Origin: Microglena sp. YARC
Taxonomy: Eukaryota > Chlorophyta > Chlorophyceae > Chlamydomonadales > Chlamydomonadaceae
Assembly: GCA_022414725.1 (NCBI GenBank)
Contig: CM039462.1
Span: 80,169,044 to 80,233,043, forward strand
Direction of reading: 5' to 3'
Length of the DNA: 64,000 nucleotides
In this document: in pieces, positions 55,175 through 64,000 of the stretch
How positions within the stretch are numbered: position 1 is the first letter of the stretch
Layout: each line of letters begins with the position of its first letter
Position numbers and translations under genes: made by a program
The notes under the pieces: model-generated
Told to the model about the DNA's origin: nothing
What the model saw: only the letters and a program-made list of their open reading frames with translations
Database searches by the model: none

Positions 55175-58100
55175 GTGGGCTTCGTCAGTATGGCTCTGGG
55201 TGTGGGGCACTATTGGGCTGTGTGTCCAGAGGAGCCATGTGTAATGGGCACGGTGCTGTGTGGGGTTGAAGTGCTCATGGCCCATAGAGTGGCTGTAGGG
55301 ATGCTCCAGCTGGTGCTGCAGCAGAGCAGGTGGGCTTTGTCAGTATGGCTCTGGGTGTGGGGCACTGTCGGGCTGTGTGTACAATGGGGCCATGCACGTA
55401 ATGGGCACAGTGCCGTGTGGGGTCTAAGTGCTCTTGGCCCATAGATTGCCTGTAGAGAAGCTCCAGCTGGTGCTGCTGCCTAGCAGGTGTGTATTGTGGC
55501 TCTGGGTGTGCGGCACTGTTGGGCCATGTGATTATGCAGCCATGCAGGGGCCATGTATCATGTGTACGGTGCCATGGGGGATTGAAGTGGTTGTCCCTCT
55601 TTACAGTGCATAAGGTATAGCTGGTGCTGCTGCATAGCAAGTGTGTGTATTATGTGTATCAGGCTCTTGGGTTGGGGCACTGTCGGGCTGTGTGCACATT
55701 GGGCTCGTGCATCATGTGTGCAGTGGCTTCTGAGGGGGGTTGAACAGATGAAGTACATTGCTACAACAGATGAAGTACATTGCTACAGCAGGTGAAGTAC
55801 ATTGCTGCAACAAAGCAGGTGGGCTGTGTGTATTGTGGCTCTGGGTGTGGGGCACTGTCGGCCCGTGTGTACTATGGAGCCATGCAGGGGCCATGTATCA
55901 TGCGTACGGTGCTGTGGGGGGTTGAAGTGGTTGCCCCTCTTTATAGAGCATACAGTCTAGCTGGTGCTGCTGCATAGCAAGTGTGTGTGTTGTGTGTATC
56001 AGGCTCTTGTGTTGGGACACTTGTGTTGGGCTGTGAGCACATTGAGGTCATGCATCATGTGTGCAGTGGCTTCTGAGGGGGGTTGAACAGAGGAAGTACA
56101 ATAGTGCAACACATGAAGTACATTGCTGCAACAGATGAAGTACATTGCTACAACAGATGAAGTACATTGCCACAACAGATGAAGTACATTGCCGCAACAT
56201 AGTAGGTGGGCTGTAAGTATTGTGGCTCTGGGTGTGGGGCACTGTCGGCCAGTGTGTACTATGGAGCCATGCAGGGGCCATGTATCATGCGTACGGTGCT
56301 GTGGGGGGTTGAAGTTGTTGTCCCTCTTTACAGTGCATAAAGTCTAGCTGGTGCTGCTGCATAATGTATTGTGTGTATTGGGCTCTTGGGTTGGGGCTCT
56401 GTTGGGCTGTGTTCACATTGAGGTCATGCGTCATGTGTGCAGTGGCTTCTGAGGGGGGTTGAACAGAGGAAGTACAATGCTGCAACACATGAAGTACATT
56501 GCTGCAACCAAGCAGGTGGAATGTGTTAATGCAGCTCTGGGTGTGGTGCACCGTTGTGCCTTGTCTACAATGGCGCCATGCGTCATGTGTAAGGAATGTA
56601 CTGCAGTACACACTTGCAAGCTGTAAGCAACACTTGCCCCAAGCTCAGGAGCAAGTACCAAAGCTGCAGCACTTACACCCTAAACTCAACATCCCTCAAC
56701 CTTAACACATAATACACTACGTATCGATGGCTTTCTTTGCTATACTGTCGGGCACCAGCAGCTAACAAGAACAATATAGCACCTGCAAGCTTTAACCAAA
56801 AGTCGCGCCAAGCTCAGGGGCAAGTAGCAAAGCTGCAGCACTTGCGCCCTAAACTCTACAACCCTCAAACCTCAAACACATAATGCACTAGGTATCGATG
56901 GATTTCTTTGCTGCGCTGTCGGGCACCAGCAGCTAACAAGAACAATATAGCACCTGCAAGCTGTAACCAAAAGTCGCGCCAAGCTCAGGGGCAAGTAGCA
57001 AAGCTGCAGCACTTGCGCCCTAAACTCTACAACCCTCAAACCTCAAACACATAATGCACTAGGTATCGATGGATTTCTTTGCTGCGCTGTCGGGCACCAG
57101 CAGCTAACAAGAACAATATAGCACCTGCAAGCTGTAACCAAAAGTCGCGCCAAGCTCAGGGGCAAGTAGCAAAGCTGCAGCACTTGCGCCCTAAACTCTA
57201 CAACCCTCAAACCTCAAACACATAATGCACTAGGTATCGATGGATTTCTTTGCTGCACTGTCGGGCACCAGCTGCGCTCAAGGACAGCGGACCACCAGTA
57301 AGCTGTAAGCAACACTTGCGCCAAGCTCAGGGGCAAGTAGCAAAGCTGCAGCACTTGCGCCCTAAACCCTACACCCCTCGGCATTTACAAATATTGCAAT
57401 ACGTATCCAGATGTATCGATGGATTTCTTTGTACAACTGTAGGGCCCCAGCTGCCAACAAGGAGAGCAGTGCACTCGCCAGCTGTAAGCAGCACTTGCGC
57501 CAAGCTCAGGAGCAAGTAGCAAAGCTGCAACAGGAACTTCAGACTTACAAGAGGCGTGCTGATGACCTGGCTGTCGACAACTCCAGGTAACACTGTCTCA
57601 TTTATTTGTTTGACTTAGGCTTCCAAGAGGCGTACTGGTGACATGGCTGCTGACACCTCAGGGTAACAGTTTCTCGTATCAGATGGCACAATCAGCTATT
57701 TGTTTTATTGTTTGATGCAAGTAGCAAAGCTGCAGGATGAGCTTCAGACTGCCAAGAGGCCTACCTGGCTGCTGACAACACCAGGTAACACTTTCTTATG
57801 TCAGATGGCACACAAAACCATTTTTGGCAGAGCCCCCTCCTCATGGGGGCGGTGATGGTGACCCGTCTGTCGACAACTCATTGTAACAGTTTCTTGTTTC
57901 AGATGGCACACAAAACCGTTTGTTTGATTGAATGATGCAAGTAGCAAGGAGCTTCAGACTTCCAAGAGGCTTGCTGATGACCTGGCTGCTGACAACTCCA
58001 GGCATCGATTTCTCATGTCGGAATTTAGAACTAAACTCGGGTATCCATTTCTTGTTGATTTGTGGTTCACAAGGGGGTGCTGATGACCTGGCTGCTGACA

Positions 58101-61100
58101 ATTCAAGGTAACTCTTTCTTGTGTCAGATAGCACACACACATATGTATGTGTTTAATTGTTTGATGCAAGTAGCACAGCTAAAACAGGAGCTTCAGGCTG
58201 CCAAGAGGCATACTGATGACCTGGCTGCTGACAACTCAAGGTAACACTTTCTCATGTCAGACAGCACACACATATGTATGTGTTTGATTGCTCGATGCAA
58301 GTAGCAAAGCTAAAACAGGAGCTTCAGGCTGCCACAAGGCATACTGATGACCTGGCTGCTGACAACTGTAGGTAACACTTTCTCATGTCAGACAGCACGC
58401 ACATATGTATGCGTTTGATTGCTCGATGCAAGTAGCAAAGCTAAAACAGGAGCTTCAGGCTGCCACAAGGCATACTGATGACCTGGCTGCTGACAACTCT
58501 AGGTAGTAGCACTTTCTCATATCAGATGGCACACAAACCCATTCCTGTGTTTGATTGTTCGATGCAAGTAGCAAAGCTGTAGCAGGTGCTTCAGATTTCC
58601 AAGAGGCTTGCTGGTGACCTGGCTGCTGACAACTTCAGGCATTGATTTCTCATGTCAGAACTTGGAACTAAACTCGGGTATTAATTCCTCGTTGATTTGT
58701 GTCTCACAAAGGTGTGCTGGTGACATGGCTGATGGCACCTCAAGGTAACAATTTCTCATTGGTATGTTTGGCTCAGACTGCCAAGAGGCGTACTGGCGAC
58801 ATGGCTGCTTGCAACTCCAGGTATCACTTTCTTATGTCGATACTTGGAACTTGGGTTTCCAACTTGGAACTTGGGTTTCCATTGTTGTTTATTTGTGGCT
58901 TCCAAGGGTGTGCTGGCGACATGGCTGCTGGCAACTCCAGGTTGCACTTTCTCATGTCGATACTTGGAACTTGGGTTAACATTATTGTTGATTTGTGGCT
59001 TCCAAGGGTGTGCTGGTGACATGGCTGCCAACAGCTCTAGGTTGCACTTTCTTGTGTTAGTCAGCGAACTGTTTTTGGTGGAGCCCCCTCTTCAAGGGGG
59101 CGGGAGCCCCCATGTTTACCCATTTGTCCATCTGTCCGACCGAAAAACGAAACTTGAAGCCTGACACGTCATCCAACGGTCGCGTAACTAACTCGCTTCG
59201 GTCAGCTCCATCGTTGCCACCTTTCATTTCGTTGTCAACACACTCCGCCAATTTTTCGCAACGCTTGCGACGCTGCATAGGACTTGTTTTATTTGTTTGA
59301 TGCGAGTAGCAAAGTTGCAGTAGTTGCTTGAGGCTGCCTAGCAGGGATATTTGTTCCTGAAATATATTCCGATCGGAATACGAGACCCCGTGTTCGCCAA
59401 AATTTCATTGAATAAGAAACCTAAAAAATAGTTTTGTTTCTACTCAAATTGACTAAATGTGACCCAAATCGACCCAAATCGGAATAAGGATCCTGTTTTG
59501 GGTGGGAAAAAGGGAGAAAAAAGAAGAAAAATGGAATACAATGTCCTCTTTTTGATTTGAAAAAATGCCACTGCTGCCTAGAGGTGTGCTGGTGACATGG
59601 CTGCTGACATCTCCAGGTATCGTTTTCTCATGTCGAAACTTGGAATTTAACTCGGTTATCCATCTATCTTTTATTTGTGGCTCACAAAGGTGTGCTGGTG
59701 ACATGGCTGACGACACCCCAAGGTAACAATGTCTCATTGGTATGTTTGGCTCAGACTGCCAAGAGGCGTACTGGCGACATGGCTGCTGGCAACTCCAGGT
59801 ATCACTTTCTCATGCTGCAACTTGGAACTTGGGTTTCCATTGTTGTTTATTTGAGGCTTCCAAGGGTGTGCTGGCGACATGGCTGCTGGCAACTCCAGGT
59901 ATCACTTCTCATGCCGAAACTTGGAACTTGGGTTTCCATTGTTGTTTATTTGTGGCTTCCAAGGGTGTGCTGGCGACATGGCTGCTGGCAACTCCAGGTT
60001 GCACTTTCTCATGTCGATACTTGGAACTTGGGTTAACATTATTGTTGATTTGTGGCTTCCAAGGGTGTGCTGGCGACATGGCTGCTGGCAACTCCAGGTA
60101 TCACTTTCTCATGCCGAAACTTGGAACTTGGGTTAATATTATTGTTGATTTGTGGCTTCCAAGGGTGTGCTGGTGACATGGCTGCCAACAGCTCTAGGTT
60201 GCACTTTCTTATATCAGATGGAAAATTGAAAATGAAAATTGAAAGAAGAAAAAAATGGAAATTTAAACATCCAAGAATTGTCACAATGACCTCTGGTGGT
60301 GCCCAGTTGGAGTAAGGGAACCGAATCGTAAGTATGCGCTGCTCGAGCCAACATCGCATCTAGATACCATTTACCGTGCCAGTCAACGACCCTCCGGACG
60401 GGCCCAAGCGCACTCGAGGGGGTTCGAACCCTGCACCTGCCTCAATTTTTTAACCTGTGCTCTGCCACTGAGCCATTCGGTTCTGATCGGTGATATATCA
60501 GATGGAACACAAACCAGTGGAGGGGGGGGGGGTCTGCAGAAGGGTGCCTCAGCACTTTGGGGGATGGTGTATTTCACTTTTTGTTTTGCCCCCCCCCCCC
60601 CCCTTGTTATTGTGACACTACAATAATATTAGTTAATATTAGTTTTTCAAACACTAATATAAGTTGCCGTTCCCTAGTCATATCAGATGGATCACTGCTC
60701 TGTTTGATTGTTTGTTTCAAATAGCAAGGAGCCTCAGACTTCCAAAAGGCTAACAAGGGTGTACTGGTGAAATGGCTGCCGACAACTCTAGGTAGTAGCA
60801 CTTTCTCATATCGGATGGCACACAAACCCATTCATGTGTTTGATTGTTTGGTGCAAGTAGCAAAGCTAAAACAGGAGCTTCAGGCTCCCAAGAGGCATAC
60901 TGGTGACCTGGCTGCTAGCAACTCTAGGTAGTAGCACTTTCTCTATCGGATGGCACACAAACCCATTCATGTGTTTGATTGTTTGGTGCAAGTAGCAAAG
61001 CTAAAACAGTAGCGTCAGGCTGCCAAGAGGCATACTGGTGACCTGGCTGCTAGCAACTCTAGGTAGTAGCACTTTCTCATATCGGATGGCACACAAACCC

Positions 61101-62842
61101 ATTCATGTGTTTGATTGTTTGGTGCAAGTAGCAAAGCTAAAACAGTAGCGTCAGGCTGCCAAGAGGCATACTGGTGACCTGGCTGCTAGCAACTCTAGGT
61201 AGTAGCACTTTCTCATATCGGATGGCACACAAACCCATTCATGTGTTTGATTGTTTGGTGCAAGTAGCAAAGCTAAAACAGTAGCGTCAGGCTGCCAAGA
61301 GGCATACTGGTGACCTGGCTGCTAGCAACTCTAGGTAGTAGCGCTTTCTCATGTCGGATGGCACACAAACCCATTCATGTGTTTGATTGTTTGATGCAAG
61401 TAGCAAAGCTGCAGAAGGAGCTTCTGGCTGCCAAGAGGCATGCTTATGACATGGCTGCTGACTACTCCAGATAACACTTTCTCGTGTCAAATACAAAATG
61501 ACGTAGCAAGGCTGCAGCAGGAGCTTCAGGCTTCCAACAGGCGTGCTGGTGAAACCTCTAGGTAACACTTTCTCATGCCAGCTGGCACACTGCTGTTTTC
61601 ATTTGTTGAATGCATGCGACGAAGCTGCAACAGGAGCTGCAAAGTTCCGAGAGGCGTGCTGATGACATGGCTGCCAACAACTCTAGGTAGTATCACTTTC
61701 TCATATCTAGGGAACGGCAACTAATATTAGTGTTTGAAAAACTAATATTAACTAATATTATTATAGTGTCACAATAATATTAGTTTTTCGAATAATTTCG
61801 AAATTCTGGTGAGACGGCTCGTCCGACTAATATTATATAATATTATTTATTCACTAAATATATATAACATGGCCAACCCCTACTCATATCAGATGGCACT
61901 TTTTGGCGGAGCCCCCCCCTTCTGGAGGGCGGGAGCCCCCAGTGTTATCCATTTGTCCGTTCGACCATCCATCCATCCATCCATCCATCCATCCATCCAT
62001 CCATCCATCCATCCATCCATCCATCCATCCATCCATCCATCCATCTGACCGTGATGAAGCCTGACACGTCAGCCAACGGTCTCGTAACTACCTCGCTTCC
62101 GTTGCCACCTGTCGCTCAGTCGCGATCACTCTCCGCCATTTTTTAGCGTCGCAGGCGACGCTGCATATAATTTTTTTTGTTTGCAAGTAGCAAGGAGCTT
62201 CAGCCTTCCAAAAGGCTTCCAAGAGGCGTGCTGGTTACTTGGCTGGTGACACCTCTGGGTAACACTTTCTTTTGTCAGCTGGCACACTGTTTTTGTGTTT
62301 GGTTTATGCAAGTAGCAACTCTAGGTAACACTTTCTCATATAGTCATATCAGATGGAGCACTGTTTTTTTGTTTGGTTGTTGGATGCAAGTAACAAAGCT
62401 AACACAGTAGCTTCAGGCTGCCACAAGGCATACTGATGACCTGGCAGCTGGCAACTCAAGGTAACACTTTTTTGTGTCAGATAGCACACACACATATGTA
62501 TGTGTTTGATTGTTTGATGCCAGTAGCAAAGCTGCAAGTCAGGTATCCATTTCTTGTTGATCTGGTGACCTGGCTGCTGACACCTCTAGGGAACACTTTC
62601 TTGTTCATTTAGTGACCTGGCTGCCGACACCTCTAGGTAACACTTTATTGTGTCAGATGGCGCACTGTTTGATTCAAGTTACAAAGTTACAACAGGCTTG
62701 CTGGTGACCTGGCTGCTGACAACTCTACGCATTCCTCCGGCCATTCCTCCAAGTGGGTTCGGAGCCGGGTGGGGGTGGGGGGGGAGGGTAGGCTGCTCAG
62801 CCAACTTTACGATTTTTAGGCATGGGTCTAGTGATTTGTTTT

Positions 62843-62880
<38 letters not shown>

Positions 62881-63318
62881 CCCCCCCTTCCACCCTCGTG
62901 TTTTCCATGTTTTTGTTAACTTGTTTTCGTGGCAATGTCTGCGGTTGACACCAGCTGAAGAGTACCTGTGGCGGCTTTGCAGGTTGCGCCAACAGCTATC
63001 TGTCCCTCGGCCCAGCATCTCTGGAAAAACATCCCAACCCAGCTCCTGGCCCCAGAACCAAACTACGCACCTAGCTGACCCCGGGCCCTCAGGCCCTCCT
63101 TTGGTCAGCCCCCCTCATGAGGCCCCCCTTTGCCAGCCCCCCCGGGATGCTGCCTTCCAGGAGCACAGCACCTTCAGCTTCAGCCAGCATGGTCGCATGC
63201 AGGACGCCAAGAAGCCAGCTAGAGCCGCTATTCGTCAACCAACTCAACTGACGCAGGGCAAGGTTAGCCTCATAGAGTCGGAGATCCAGATGCTCCAAGA
63301 ACGATTGGAAGAAACACG
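55071..63318 (+). CDS. Gene 3: unrecognised coiled-coil protein, 5' part, 3 exons seen
   Basis: Exons: 55071-55174, 57482-57586, 62983-63318. Both introns are phase 2 and one frame of 181 codons passes through all three. The ATG at 55071 is the first after a long non-repetitive leader. The first 70 residues form an almost continuous coiled coil ([40 protein letters not shown]). Then a Ser/Pro/Gln-rich linker of about 90 residues follows, then a second helix ([18 protein letters not shown]). Such layouts are common in centrosomal, flagellar and scaffold proteins, but no family is recognised. The continuation beyond 63318 is not settled: acceptors near 63612 and 63927 do not keep the frame open. 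Confidence 0.72.
55175..56545 (+). repeat. Donor-side array of gene 3 exon 1, about 7 copies
   Basis: Units of about 145-290 bp repeat gctccagctggtgctgcagc, agagcag/gtgggctttgtc, agtatggctctgggtgtggg, gcactgtcgggctgtgtgt and ggggccatg. Later units replace the exon part with gaagtacattgctgcaacag. An identical gatgaagtacattgctacaa motif repeats at about 55745-55800 and 56110-56190. Confidence 0.88.
56590..57481 (+). repeat. Acceptor-side array of gene 3 exon 2: 171-bp unit, about 5 copies
   Basis: The unit includes ggtatcgatggatttctttg, a block with gctgtcgggcaccagcagct, and gcaagctgtaaccaaaagtc, gcgccaagctcaggggcaag, tagcaaagctgcagcacttg. The last parts copy exon 2 (ctgtaagcagcacttgcgcc, aagctcaggagcaagtagca, aagctgcaac). 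Two central units are virtually identical at a 171-bp step (56892, 57063, 57234). Confidence 0.93.
57482..57586 (+). CDS. Gene 3 exon 2 (coiled coil)
   Basis: Between cactcgccag and gtaacactgt, 105 nt: one base, 34 codons, two bases. Encodes [34 protein letters not shown]. Phase matches exon 1 and exon 3. Confidence 0.78.
57821..57852 (+). mobile_element. Family B element copy 6, 5' fragment only
   Basis: tttttggcagagccccctcc, tcatgggggcgg: only the 5' hairpin region remains before array sequence resumes. Confidence 0.65.
59073..59284 (+). mobile_element. Family B element copy 7
   Basis: ttttggtggagccccctctt to gacgctgcataggact, flanked by tgtttt-like sequence on both sides (59070-, 59285-). 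Closely similar to copy 4. Confidence 0.82.
59342..59573. mobile_element. hAT-like MITE, family A copy 2 (232 bp)
   Basis: Begins cagggatatttgttc and ends gaaaaaatgccactg. The flanking octamers ctgcctag are identical (59334-59341 and 59574-59581). Same length as copy 1 and related throughout (ttccgatcggaatacgagac; aatcggaataaggatcctgt), though with many substitutions. It sits inside the gene 3 array. Its target, aggctgcctagaggtgtgct, is a normal array unit once the element and one octamer are removed. Confidence 0.92.
60225..60500 (-). mobile_element. Possible tRNA-derived SINE (minus strand)
   Basis: On the minus strand, aatggctcagtggcagagca (A-box-like) is followed about 30 bases later by gcagggttcgaacccc (B-box-like), the spacing of a tRNA promoter. 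The anticodon and T stems do not pair well, so it is not a functional tRNA. Body and ends are not defined. An inverted aaccgaat/attcggtt pair brackets it (about 60319 and 60475). Confidence 0.5.
60608..60676 (-). mobile_element. hAT-like MITE, family C copy 4, partial
   Basis: attgtgacac, taatattagtttttcaaaca, ctaatataagttgccgttcc, cta matches the right end of copy 1. It is followed by gtcatatc, the usual array sequence. The left part is missing after a C-run. Confidence 0.75.
61708..61882 (+). mobile_element. hAT-like MITE, family C copy 2 (175 bp)
   Basis: Starts tagggaacggc and ends ggccaacccccta-type sequence (ggccaacccc, ta), giving an imperfect inverted repeat of about 11 bp. The flanking octamers are identical: ctcatatc (61700-61707 and 61883-61890). 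Removing the element and one octamer restores the array motif tttctcatatcagatgg. AT-rich interior, no coding capacity. Confidence 0.92.
61900..62169 (+). mobile_element. Family B element copy 8, with long (ATCC)n
   Basis: Begins ttttggcggagccccccctt about ten bases after the octamer of MITE C copy 2. Contains about 76 bp of (ATCC)n (61968-62044), the gtgatgaagcctgacacgtc and cgcttccgttgccacctgtc blocks, and gcgtcgcaggcgacgctgca at its end. Confidence 0.85.
62741..62982. other. Intron end before gene 3 exon 3, with long C-run
   Basis: A G-rich stretch (gtgggggtggggggggaggg), a C-run of more than 30 (about 62846-62877), and a normal acceptor context ggcggctttgcag at 62970-62982. No array of this junction was found. 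Confidence 0.6.
62983..63318 (+). CDS. Gene 3 exon 3 (Ser/Pro/Gln-rich linker and second helix)
   Basis: Between ggctttgcag and gtgcgctttg: one base, 111 codons, two bases. Begins [20 protein letters not shown], contains [20 protein letters not shown] and ends [13 protein letters not shown]. No repeat inside. The start is chosen by phase; an earlier acceptor cannot be ruled out, because the frame is open upstream. Confidence 0.68.
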
Positions 63319-63388
63319 GTGCGCTTTGTTATATATATATACTAGTACGGTAGCCCGTGTGGCCGGTGCCACATCTGCTCTCACGAAG

Positions 63389-63428
<40 letters not shown>

Positions 63429-64000
63429 CCCCCCCCCAATCATAGTACGGTGCCCGTTTGGCCTTTGGCCACACCTATTTTGGGCTGGTTACATAATGGT
63501 TTACACTTGAAGCCCACACCACCACCACCAAACCATTATCCGCCCCCTCCCCCCTTCCCTCCTGTTGGCCACACCTGTTTTGGGCTGGGTTGCAAAACGG
63601 TTTTCTCTGCAGTACATGCAACTTAAAACATTGACGGACGCACATCCCTTGCGATGGTCTCCCTTGTGCACCCACAAGCACACAAACACCACCGTACTCC
63701 CGCCCCCCCCCCCCCCCCCCCCCATCTATCTCCACCCCCACCCAACCATGTACCCCCGCCCACAAACATACTCCCTTACTCTTCCTGACATATTTCCTGA
63801 CTCCATCCCTCCCTCACCCCAGCCATCCCACCAGCCCCCACCCTCTCCCCACTCTCATCCCTCCCCTCCCTCCTACACGCACCCACCAGCACACACATAC
63901 TCCATATCTGCCCCCCTCCACTTCAGCTGTGGGCTTTGCCATAGCTGAAAGGCAAACGGGACGATAAGCATCGACAACGTTTGTGCATCATCCGACTCCG
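63319..64000. other. Intron sequence: family F copies, C-runs, pyrimidine-rich tract
   Basis: Family F copies at about 63331-63376 and 63440-63500. The block cacacctattttgggctggt recurs at about 63571-63590. C-runs at about 63390-63425 and 63702-63722. Possible acceptors at 63612 (ctctgcag) and 63927 (cacttcag) give early stops in the expected phase. The next exon is probably outside the window. Confidence 0.5.

Larger units (their letters stand above)
57587..62740 (+). repeat. Donor-side array of gene 3 exon 2, about 30 copies in nested sub-arrays
   Basis: Units repeat gcaagtagcaaagctgcaac, aggagcttcaggctgcca, agaggcatactgatgacctg, gctgctgacaactctag/gtaacac, then ctttctcatgtcagatggca, cac and gtttgattgtttgat. 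They copy the second half of exon 2 plus donor. Two younger sub-arrays are nested: about 108-113-bp units at 58780-60200 and about 135-bp units at 60850-61390, four of them nearly identical. No unit has a proper acceptor in the right phase, so these are pseudo-exons. Family B, A and C elements are inserted. Confidence 0.93.

Noticed and set aside
60300..60490. Genuine tRNA gene on the minus strand
   Set aside because: A- and B-box-like motifs are present, but the anticodon and T stems pair poorly and the acceptor stem does not form. At best a SINE head.
57587..62740. Many additional coding exons of gene 3 in the repeat units
   Set aside because: The copies have the donor but no acceptor in the required phase. 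The possible AG positions (gcaag, gtag) give stops or the wrong phase.
63612..63700. Fourth exon of gene 3 starting after ctctgcag
   Set aside because: In the phase required by exon 3 the frame stops within about eight codons. The alternative acceptor near 63927 also stops early.

Overview
The window is eukaryotic nuclear DNA. It carries spliced genes with GT-AG introns, a LINE fragment, small hAT-type elements and very long tandem repeats. The organism cannot be named from sequence alone. The best-conserved gene, a polyprenol reductase, reads closest to plant-type sequences from memory, so a green-lineage microalga is a reasonable guess but unproven. One run of exactly 1000 N (30246-31245) marks a scaffold gap. 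Parts of the arrays on either side carry the scattered single-base indels expected of weakly polished long reads.

Three genes can be followed, all on the + strand. Gene 1 (exons 7737-7889, 8796-8991, 15598-15728, 17156-17449) is a polyprenol reductase (SRD5A3/PPRD family). Its N-terminal start and C-terminal exon were not found. Gene 2 (eight exons, 39258-52966, ending in TAA) encodes an unrecognised charged, probably coiled-coil protein with a C-terminal hydrophobic helix. Gene 3 (exons 55071-55174, 57482-57586, 62983-63318, running off the window) encodes an unrecognised coiled-coil protein. In all three, intron phases agree across every junction I could test. The assigned coding exons total about 2.3 kb, under 4% of the window.

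The remarkable feature is what fills the introns. Next to almost every exon lies a tandem array whose unit contains that exon's own splice junction. Upstream arrays repeat intron end + AG + first part of the exon. Downstream arrays repeat last part of the exon + GT + intron start. Units are about 20-190 bp, and the largest array is at least 12.8 kb (17450-30245). One intact exon copy remains in the middle. Intron growth here looks like repeated tandem duplication across splice junctions, leaving many decoy sites.

Layout: 1-1092 C/CAC-rich minisatellite; 1747-3599 LINE on the minus strand with a candidate 6-bp target duplication; 3795-4026 hAT-like MITE; 4242-7190 simple and minisatellite repeats; 7190-30245 gene 1 and its arrays, including an organelle-type tRNA-Gln at 12460; gap; 31246-39080 a 53-bp satellite; 39258-52966 gene 2 and arrays; 52967-55070 intergenic repeats and gene 3 leader; 55071-64000 gene 3 and arrays with inserted mobile elements. 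A GC-rich dispersed element occurs eight times, always in the same orientation.
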